Shown: positions 45,952 to 50,385 of the stretch, one piece after another
How the letters are laid out: each line of letters starts with the position of its first letter
How positions within the stretch are numbered: the stretch's first letter is position 1
Source: a virus
DNA length: 50,385 nucleotides
Strand: one strand, 5' to 3'
IMG/VR virus record: IMGVR_UViG_3300005253_000363
Span: 1-50,385 of that record
The notes under the pieces: generated by a model
Told to the model about the DNA's origin: nothing
The model's database searches: none
What the model saw: only the letters and a program-made list of their open reading frames with translations
Made by a program: the position numbers and the translations under genes

Positions 45952-46200
45952 TTATTTTTTATTGTGATTGTGCCAGATATCTTTGCACTTGGAACAGCAA
46001 AATAGAGTTCTTTGAGTATACCCCTTCTGAAGGAAAGCTTTTCCACATTGCTTGCATTGCTTTACGTTTAGAGCCTCATTGACTTCAATCACCCTAGATT
46101 CCATAAATCTAAGTGCTTTGTGGGCTTGTGGATACAGGTCCACAAGTTCACTGAAATGGCTCAACATAAATTGTAATCGACTTCTACTATCATTATCCAT
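45952..46200 (-). CDS. Zinc-finger protein, first gene of the leftward unit (82 aa)
   Basis: AAAGGAGATTCATC precedes ATG 46200. An N-terminal helical part (MDNDSRSRLQFMLSHFSELV) leads to CKQCGKAF and FCCSKCKDIWHNHNK, a zinc finger with YTQRTLFC between the cysteine pairs, similar to recombinase-type or CGNR-like fingers. First in the leftward operon and near the origin-like region, so a regulatory role is possible. Confidence 0.6.
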   Translation of the reverse strand: MDNDSRSRLQFMLSHFSELVDLYPQAHKALRFMESRVIEVNEALNVKQCKQCGKAFLQKGYTQRTLFCCSKCKDIWHNHNKK

Positions 46201-46221
46201 GATGAATCTCCTTTCAAACCA

Positions 46222-46250
46222 AGATTAGACTTCTTACACTCAAATGTCAA
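46222..46250 (-). promoter_or_regulatory. Leftward sigma70-type promoter candidate
   Basis: On the minus strand TTGACA (46250-46245) is followed 17 bp later by TAATCT (46227-46222). The -35 is perfect, the -10 weak. It would serve the gene starting at 46200 and the whole leftward unit. Confidence 0.4.
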
Positions 46251-46576
46251 CAATAAAGTGCGAATCTGAAAATTTGGTGCGTGTTTTGAAATTCAGCTTC
46301 ATCGCTATCTCCACAACTCCGGTTGGGGGCCCTGGGGGGTCTATTATTTACATTGACACTCCCTGATAGGCTGTGATCGACTGAGTTACAGTCACAGTGA
46401 CACTGAGGCAGGGGAGTGAGCAGGCACAGGGCTAGAGCCTTAGAATATAATACTACTATGCTAGCATCTTAGAGCCTGGCTTAGCCAGACACACAGGAGC
46501 AAGCTATTCCCAGGTATCTGGAACCCTTGCATGTCACATGCTTTCAGGCCCTCAGATCGCCTCTCAATCCCAAAAG

Positions 46577-47160
46577 AACTCATATTAACAGCTAAGTGTA
46601 GGACTCTAATGACTAAAACGCATGTTGCTCTGTTTATATAACTCATATTAACAGCTAACTATCCAATTCTAAAGGCCTAATCCTTATTGTCTCTAAGTTC
46701 ATGCGAAAAAAAGAACTCATCTTAACAGTTAACTATATGATTCTAAAGCATCTATCCTTATTGTCTATGTTCACTAAGTTCTTTCTCTGCCCTTCCCCCC
46801 AAACACCCCCCCTAAGGACTTGCTAAGAAGCTAAGCTGCTAAGCAACCCAACCAGGCGAGCGAGCAAGAGAAAACCCCGGAGAGAGAAAGCGGGAGAGAA
46901 ATACTCTAAGCCCTTGTTATATATGATGTTTTTTTATAATAATAAAATATATACCCCTATAGGGGCTTACTTTCTTAACAAGTCCTCCATAGGGGTGTAG
47001 CCAGACACGCACAGAGGAATACAATAGTGAGCATAGACAATAGTCTCAACTCCTTATGATTCAGTAGCTTGACTGTTAATATGAGTTATAGAAGACGCCT
47101 ATAACTTAGAGACAATAGTCCCAACTCTTTATTATTCAATGCTGTTTTTGTTAATAAAGT
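46577..47160. repeat. Nested inverted repeat around 46900, origin-like
   Basis: AACTCATATTAACAGCTAA occurs at 46577-46595 and 46640-46658, with a 2-mismatch copy at 46714-46732 and an inverted copy at 47073-47090. Further arms mirror each other about 46900: 46683-46697 with 47105-47119, 46757-46775 with 47026-47043, and 46802-46841 with about 46962-47001. The centre (46917-46957) is an AT-rich tract next to the palindrome CCCCTATAGGGG (46957-46968). Iterons, symmetry and an easily melted core resemble a bidirectional origin. Confidence 0.65.
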
Positions 47161-47300
47161 ATCTTCTGGCTTCTTTTTACCCCAAGACAGTGTAGGCCAA
47201 GGCAATTATAACAGGTTTAAATACAGATGCTTAGCGTGTGCAGTTTAATCACATTGAACAGGTTACACTTAGCTTCAATATTCACTTACCCTGAATAGAC

Positions 47301-47369
47301 TGTAACATCTCTGTTACACTCTTTTTGGGCTGTATCAAATCTGCTACAAACTGTAACGAATCCGTTACA
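47301..47369. promoter_or_regulatory. Three 18-bp operator dyads, TGTAAC-N6-GTTACA
   Basis: TGTAACATCTCTGTTACA (47301-47318), TGTATCAAATCTGCTACA (47331-47348, imperfect) and TGTAACGAATCCGTTACA (47352-47369). Centres are 30 and 21 bp apart, near three and two helical turns, so proteins would bind the same face. This suits cooperative binding of a dimeric repressor or activator upstream of the rightward genes. The binding protein is not known. Confidence 0.65.
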
Positions 47370-47481
47370 ACTGCTTTTGGGGGTAATAATTATTGTCACA
47401 AGGGGTGACGCAAATTGTCATAGGTAACTATTTGATTTGATTGGTTATTCGGTATACCCTGCGCGTTATTTGTCACCTTTC

Positions 47482-47498
47482 TTGGCATGGTTCTTGCG
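47482..47498 (+). promoter_or_regulatory. Sigma54-like promoter 1
   Basis: TTGGCATGGTTCTTGCG has the GG-N10-GC core (GG 47484-47485, GC 47496-47497) and matches most of TTGGCAC-N5-TTGC. Transcription would start near 47509, giving a leader of about 62 bases to ATG 47571. Confidence 0.45.
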
Positions 47499-47539
47499 CC
47501 GCCTCCTTTAACTGCTTAATATCATTCACTTTCATTACT

Positions 47540-47556
47540 TTGGCATGGTGATTGCA
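47540..47556 (+). promoter_or_regulatory. Sigma54-like promoter 2
   Basis: TTGGCATGGTGATTGCA has GG at 47542-47543 and GC at 47554-47555, the GG-N10-GC spacing, and differs from TTGGCAC-N5-TTGCA at one fixed base. The start would be near 47567, only about 4 bases before ATG 47571, so the transcript would be almost leaderless. Confidence 0.45.
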
Positions 47557-47570
47557 TATCTTTTAATATT

Positions 47571-47801
47571 ATGAGAACAACATACCTTGATCCAGACTAT
47601 AGAAAAGACCCGACCAGTGATTTCTTTTGTTGCCGCTGTCAACGGTCACTCAATGGCAAGGCTCACAGATGGGCATTTTTTGAGCGTGATATTTGGGATC
47701 AAGTGATTCATCCAGACGACAAACTTGATGAGCATGAAGGCTTCCCTATTGGCTTAGACTGTGCAAGACAGATTGGAATTGAGTCTACTGTAAAATTGTG
47801 A
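47571..47801 (+). CDS. Zinc-finger-like protein, first rightward gene (76 aa)
   Basis: MRTTYLDPDYRKDPTSDFFC, then CRCQRSLNGKAHRW gives a CxxC with a later His and DCARQIG, a possible metal site. No ribosome site lies before ATG 47571, in line with near-leaderless transcripts from the promoter at 47540. It is the first gene right of the origin-like region. Confidence 0.6.
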   Translation: MRTTYLDPDYRKDPTSDFFCCRCQRSLNGKAHRWAFFERDIWDQVIHPDDKLDEHEGFPIGLDCARQIGIESTVKL

Positions 47802-47812
47802 TTATCAATTGA
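47800..47812 (+). promoter_or_regulatory. GATTATCAATTGA box 1
   Basis: A 13-base box containing the palindrome TCAATTGA begins at the stop of the gene at 47571 and ends 15 bases before ATG 47828. It is identical to the boxes at 48042 and 48293, always just upstream of a ribosome site. It may be an operator, translational control element or processing site. Confidence 0.5.
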
Positions 47813-47827
47813 GAATAAGGGGATAAG

Positions 47828-47989
47828 ATGAAATATCAAATTAGGCCGCATTGGTCGGGGGTTGGTTATGAGGTATTTGACTCTGAAAACCTGCACCATG
47901 CCGCCCTGTACATTAGCTCAAAAAGTTGCTGTGAAGCGGTCGCCAGAGAATGCAATAAGGGAGATTTTTCGAGCCTGTCGCCAAATTAA
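47828..47989 (+). CDS. Hypothetical protein (53 aa)
   Basis: The product (MKYQIRPHWSGVGYEVFDSE...) is a small strand-helix protein with SKSCCEAVARECNKG, three cysteines in a helix. AAGGGG precedes ATG. The stop runs into TAACCCCCCGCCGGA and a 7-bp hairpin (48000-48006 with 48017-48023). Confidence 0.55.
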   Translation: MKYQIRPHWSGVGYEVFDSENLHHAALYISSKSCCEAVARECNKGDFSSLSPN

Positions 47990-48023
47990 CCCCCCGCCGG
48001 AAGGCTTCAATTCTGGAGCCTTC
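47987..48023 (+). repeat. C-rich post-stop motif with hairpin, copy 1
   Basis: TAACCCCCCGCCGGA at the stop codon is followed by GAAGGCT (48000-48006) pairing with AGCCTTC (48017-48023). A second copy of the C-rich motif with another hairpin lies at 48421. No T-run follows, so it may be an mRNA stability or processing element rather than a plain terminator. Confidence 0.45.
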
Positions 48024-48041
48024 TAACAGGTGATTAAGCCT

Positions 48042-48054
48042 GATTATCAATTGA
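48042..48054 (+). promoter_or_regulatory. GATTATCAATTGA box 2
   Basis: Identical to the box at 47800. It lies 19 bases before ATG 48074, directly upstream of AAAGGGAG. Confidence 0.5.
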
Positions 48055-48073
48055 ACCAAAGGGAGATCAAGAC

Positions 48074-48253
48074 ATGACAACCGCTGAACGAGCTAGAATA
48101 AAAAGGGAGCACGAAGAGGAACGCATTAATCTATGGTATGTGGATGGTATGCAGGACCGAGTAAGAAAAGCATTTCCTGGCTTGCCCCATAATCTCCAGT
48201 TACTCAAATATATTGAGAAGCTGGAAAAGGAATTGTTTGGGGAAACCCTATAA
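48074..48253 (+). CDS. Helical charged protein (59 aa)
   Basis: MTTAERARIKREHEEERINL starts a charged helix; the end (LLKYIEKLEKELFGETL) is another. GGGAG lies upstream of ATG 48074. No motif is recognised. It sits between boxes 2 and 3. Confidence 0.55.
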   Translation: MTTAERARIKREHEEERINLWYVDGMQDRVRKAFPGLPHNLQLLKYIEKLEKELFGETL

Positions 48254-48292
48254 AGTTGACCCCAGCACCACAACGCGAACAAAAGGCGAAGA

Positions 48293-48305
48293 GATTATCA
48301 ATTGA
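48293..48305 (+). promoter_or_regulatory. GATTATCAATTGA box 3
   Basis: Identical to the boxes at 47800 and 48042, ending 16 bases before ATG 48322 and directly upstream of GAGAGG. Confidence 0.5.
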
Positions 48306-48321
48306 ACCGAGAGGTGTTAAA

Positions 48322-48423
48322 ATGAATCACCATGTGATCGCATTTTATAAACATAGAGCAAAATATTGGTATAAGCAGTATCTCCTCGTCCATGAAAAGT
48401 GGTATTGCCTGAATAATTATTAA
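48322..48423 (+). CDS. Tiny tyrosine-rich protein (33 aa)
   Basis: MNHHVIAFYKHRAKYWYKQY and 13 more residues, rich in Tyr, His and Lys. Preceded by box 3 and GAGAGG; its stop is followed by the second C-rich motif (48421-48435). Function unknown. Confidence 0.45.
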   Translation: MNHHVIAFYKHRAKYWYKQYLLVHEKWYCLNNY

Positions 48424-48455
48424 CCCCCCACCGGAGCTTGTCAGGGTCCGCCCTG
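48421..48455 (+). repeat. C-rich post-stop motif with hairpin, copy 2
   Basis: TAACCCCCCACCGGA at the stop codon, then a hairpin CAGGG (48442-48446) with CCCTG (48451-48455) around TCCG. The C-rich part differs from copy 1 (47987) at one base, while the hairpin sequence is different. Confidence 0.45.
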
Positions 48456-48503
48456 GTCGGTTTCTGCGGAGAGTTAATCACCATCAAAAGGGAGTATAAA
48501 ATC

Positions 48504-48737
48504 ATGGGAATTTACACAAAAGAGACTGAAATGTTTTCACCCAATGAAGCCTTCGAGGATGCGATCAGGGAAGGGTTGCTGGTTCCTGACAAGGACGCGG
48601 AAAACTCTGCTTATAAATTCATGTACATGTTTTCCAAGCGTGGCAATCCTACTGTTTTTGAATCCGGTACTAAGGGCTTTCACTACCATCATTATTTTAA
48701 GCATTATCATACGCGGGAATATGTCAATACAAAATAA
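48504..48737 (+). CDS. Hypothetical protein (77 aa)
   Basis: ATG 48504 with GGGAG upstream is preferred over the earlier open start at 48438, which covers the hairpin. The product (MGIYTKETEMFSPNEAFEDA...) ends with a histidine-rich stretch (GFHYHHYFKHYHTREY). Metal binding is possible. No family recognised. Confidence 0.55.
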   Translation: MGIYTKETEMFSPNEAFEDAIREGLLVPDKDAENSAYKFMYMFSKRGNPTVFESGTKGFHYHHYFKHYHTREYVNTK

Positions 48738-48794
48738 ATTCCTTATCCACCTGTCAATGTATTCTTACATCTTTACATGTCCTAGAGGCATATC

Positions 48795-49016
48795 ATGAAA
48801 ACCATAATACTATTAATTGGCCTTTCCATTCCCTCTTGGGAAGCACTTCCTAACCGCATGGTATTAATCAACGGTGTTTCATATCACGCGATCCGGGAAA
48901 TCAATTACTGTAAGCGGATGCACTTCAAAAAGTACGATGAAATCATTTTGAAAGCTGGAAAGGTGTGTTACCGGATTGACCGGATGGGGTTCCGTGTTGA
49001 TCTATTGGAGCATTAA
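48795..49016 (+). CDS. Small exported protein candidate (73 aa)
   Basis: MKTIILLIGLSIPSWEALPN looks like a signal sequence with possible cleavage around residues 17-20, followed by a basic domain with two cysteines (NYCKRMHFKK, KVCYRIDR). It would act in the periplasm or outside. Function unknown. Confidence 0.55.
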   Translation: MKTIILLIGLSIPSWEALPNRMVLINGVSYHAIREINYCKRMHFKKYDEIILKAGKVCYRIDRMGFRVDLLEH

Positions 49017-49036
49017 CTTTTGAAAGGGGTAAGGTT

Positions 49037-49243
49037 ATGACAATCACGGTACCTAAATTCAGTGACGCGCACAAGTTAAGAGAAGCAGTCAAGCATTATG
49101 GCCAAACTTGTGAGGCATTCGGCTTTTCCTTAGCTGATAAATGGATGGATATTATTCCAGAGAAAAGGAACAAGATGGACCAGGCTTTAAATGAATTGAA
49201 CGCACTCATTTCAAAGTATGTCGATAACGTGGTAAGGGGGTAA
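49037..49243 (+). CDS. Hypothetical protein (68 aa)
   Basis: GGGGTAAGGTT precedes the ATG; the same upstream string precedes the next gene and, shortened, the gene at 50146. The product (MTITVPKFSDAHKLREAVKH...) is helical, ending ELNALISKYVDNVVRG. No family recognised. Confidence 0.55.
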   Translation: MTITVPKFSDAHKLREAVKHYGQTCEAFGFSLADKWMDIIPEKRNKMDQALNELNALISKYVDNVVRG

Positions 49244-49247
49244 GGTT

Positions 49248-49439
49248 ATGAAATTTAAACTCGAAGTCGGCCTTAATGATGCTGGTATGCAATTGGATTG
49301 CGGTAGTTTGGACCGTCCAGCACTTTGCGAGGTTCTGGAAAATTGCGAGATCGCTATTATGATGGACCTTGAAAAAGGGAATTTGAAAGACTCAAACGGC
49401 AACACAATCGGCAAGTGGGAGATTATTGAGGATGTTTAA
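49248..49439 (+). CDS. Hypothetical protein (63 aa)
   Basis: Preceded by GGGGTAAGGTT like its neighbour. MKFKLEVGLNDAGMQLDCGS begins an alpha/beta product that ends GNTIGKWEIIEDV, in line with a small sandwich-type accessory protein. Overlaps the next gene by 8 bases. Confidence 0.55.
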   Translation: MKFKLEVGLNDAGMQLDCGSLDRPALCEVLENCEIAIMMDLEKGNLKDSNGNTIGKWEIIEDV

Positions 49440-49518
49440 ATCCTGGTGGGACGTATTTGAGTTTATGTTCATAGCCGCGATCCTCTGGCTTATGGCTGTG
49501 CTGATATTAACGCTTTGA
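49432..49518 (+). CDS. Tiny membrane protein (28 aa)
   Basis: MFKSWWDVFEFMFIAAILWL then MAVLILTL: one hydrophobic helix. It overlaps the previous gene's end, and GAAGGAG for the next gene follows its stop. Function unknown. Confidence 0.45.
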   Translation: MFKSWWDVFEFMFIAAILWLMAVLILTL

Positions 49519-49528
49519 AGGAGCAAAA

Positions 49529-49798
49529 ATGAAAGCTAATTGGCCTTCAATAGATCATTCAATACTTTCGCCATCCGGTAAAATATCTAAACGTTCCAAG
49601 GATGCCTACATGAAACGGTTTGTTAAAGAACTATTTGGCCCTGATGGGTTACAGCCTCCCCAATGTCAACAGCTCACCGAAAAAGAGAGGCTGTTAAGAA
49701 ACGCTGGAATGTGGCGTGATTTAGCGAACCGTGGAATGAACCCAGGGAAATATAACAAACAAGCTGATGAAGCTGAGGCCAAAGCGGCATTATTATAA
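49529..49798 (+). CDS. Hypothetical protein (89 aa)
   Basis: AAGGAG precedes ATG 49529. MKANWPSIDHSILSPSGKIS leads to a basic middle and a helical end (RLLRNAGMWRDLANRGMNPG, then an Ala-rich tail), suggestive of a small DNA- or RNA-binding protein. No family recognised. Confidence 0.55.
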   Translation: MKANWPSIDHSILSPSGKISKRSKDAYMKRFVKELFGPDGLQPPQCQQLTEKERLLRNAGMWRDLANRGMNPGKYNKQADEAEAKAALL

Positions 49799-49839
49799 CC
49801 GACTCCGGCATCTATGCACCAATTAAATGAGGGAGAGTT

Positions 49840-50115
49840 ATGATTACCATAGAGCTTGACATTATGGGAAGTAAGGACAAGCAATCCGTAAAGGGTTACG
49901 CAACTGCCAGTGAGTTTTTAGGGGTGCATAAAGACTCTTGGAATTACTGGAACGTAACTCATTTACTTTCCGGGTTTAAAGTCAAAGGTAAACTGGAACG
50001 TAAGAAGGACGCTATGCACCTGGCTAATGAGATCAAGGATAAACTGGATTGGAGCCAGTCAGCCGAAGATGTCCTAAAAGAGTTTGAATCCAAGGATAAG
50101 AAGCCTTTTATTTAA
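49840..50115 (+). CDS. Hypothetical protein (91 aa)
   Basis: GGGAGAG precedes ATG 49840. It has an alpha/beta start (MITIELDIMGSKDKQSVKGY), a W-rich middle (DSWNYWNVTHLLSG) and a charged helical end. No family recognised. Confidence 0.55.
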   Translation: MITIELDIMGSKDKQSVKGYATASEFLGVHKDSWNYWNVTHLLSGFKVKGKLERKKDAMHLANEIKDKLDWSQSAEDVLKEFESKDKKPFI

Positions 50116-50145
50116 TCAACTCACAATTCGAGTAAGGGGGTGGTT

Positions 50146-50346
50146 ATGCTTAAAGTAATCAGTACATCTAAAAATGGATTAAGCCGTCAAGTGGTACACC
50201 TTCTGTCCTTGGGTGGTCTGAGGACTAGGACAAAGCTTGAGGATGTATCAAGACATAAAAAGCCGCGTCAACATTCAACCACGCGCCATCAATGGAAAGT
50301 CGGCGGCAAGTGGCAGGAAATTGATTTCTATTTTGTTAAAGATTAA
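50146..50346 (+). CDS. Basic hypothetical protein (66 aa)
   Basis: ATG 50146 is preceded by AAGGGGGTGGTT, a shorter form of the string before 49037 and 49248; GTG 50140 is also possible. The product (MLKVISTSKNGLSRQVVHLL...) is basic with strand-rich ends. Followed by an inverted repeat CCGCC/GGCGG at 50349-50367. Confidence 0.5.
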   Translation: MLKVISTSKNGLSRQVVHLLSLGGLRTRTKLEDVSRHKKPRQHSTTRHQWKVGGKWQEIDFYFVKD

Positions 50347-50348
50347 CA

Positions 50349-50367
50349 CCGCCTCCCGGTACGGCGG
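50349..50367 (+). terminator. Possible hairpin after the last gene
   Basis: CCGCC and GGCGG flank a 9-base loop just past the stop of the gene at 50146. No T-run follows, so termination is uncertain. Confidence 0.3.
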
Positions 50368-50385
50368 ATTCGGGGAATCTAACGC

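Larger units (their letters stand above)
46201..47570. other. Divergent non-coding control region (1.37 kb)
   Basis: No gene is supported here on either strand. It separates the leftward and rightward transcription units and holds a leftward promoter candidate, a dyad GTCACAGTGAC at 46391-46401, the nested inverted repeat described separately, three operator dyads and two sigma54-like promoters. The stretch 46402-46570 shows nothing clear except a short repeat (AGCCAGACAC, also at 47000). The layout suits a replication origin plus bidirectional promoter. Confidence 0.7.

Noticed and set aside
46461-46646. 61-codon leftward frame in the non-coding region
   Set aside because: It runs across the repeats, lacks a ribosome site and has no gene-like composition.
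1-50385. CRISPR arrays, tRNA genes, insertion sequences and integrase
   Set aside because: No regular spaced repeats, cloverleaf, transposase or integrase motif was seen.
50341-50385. Circular closure joining the window end to the partial gene at the start
   Set aside because: The frame stays open across the junction but no start or overlap can be shown, so circularity is not claimed.

Overview
The window reads as the genome, or nearly the whole genome, of an uncultured tailed phage with podovirus-type organisation. The evidence is a portal, scaffold and HK97-fold capsid, followed by a chain of short head-to-tail adaptors, a beta-propeller-like hub protein and three large internal (ejection) proteins. 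There is no tape measure, tail tube or sheath. An Rz/Rz1 spanin pair with a lipobox, plus a second small lipoprotein, point to a Gram-negative host. No integrase, CI-like repressor, tRNA or CRISPR array is visible. I cannot tell whether the contig is circular.

Layout. Rightward genes fill 1-15724: small zinc-ribbon proteins, a compact cytosine methyltransferase, a Cas4-like nuclease, a RecA-like ATPase with an SSB-like partner, then a run of small accessory genes (Lar-like, DUF4177-like, ABA-sandwich-like). They end with a uracil-DNA-glycosylase/PolA replication module and a DUF3987-like ATPase. Two gaps in this otherwise overlapping operon (5925-6132 and 6283-6755) are full of complementary helices and look like large structured RNA. 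Leftward genes fill 46200-15699: small accessory genes including a DarG-type macrodomain, then terminase, tailspikes and fibres, lysis, portal, scaffold, capsid, adaptors and ejection proteins. Between the two divergent units lies a 1.37-kb non-coding region (46201-47570). It holds a nested inverted repeat of about 520 bp around position 46900, an AT-rich tract, three operator-like dyads and two sigma54-like promoters. A second rightward block (47571-50346) carries small early-type genes with repeated upstream boxes.

What stands out. Two core enzymes are each broken into two separately translated genes by a cassette of four small, tightly overlapped genes. DNA polymerase A is cut just before motif A by a cassette that includes dCTP deaminase. 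The large terminase is cut between its ATPase and nuclease domains by a cassette that includes a DEDDh exonuclease. Separately, the Cas4-like nuclease and the RecA-like ATPase each keep a 14-codon stump of their original 5' end. Each stump is followed by a small inserted gene and then by an intact copy of the target gene whose start encodes nearly the same residues with changed third codon positions. Together these suggest repeated insertion or recombination of small gene cassettes at core genes, with the reading frames kept or rebuilt. This is inference from sequence reading; no database search was possible.
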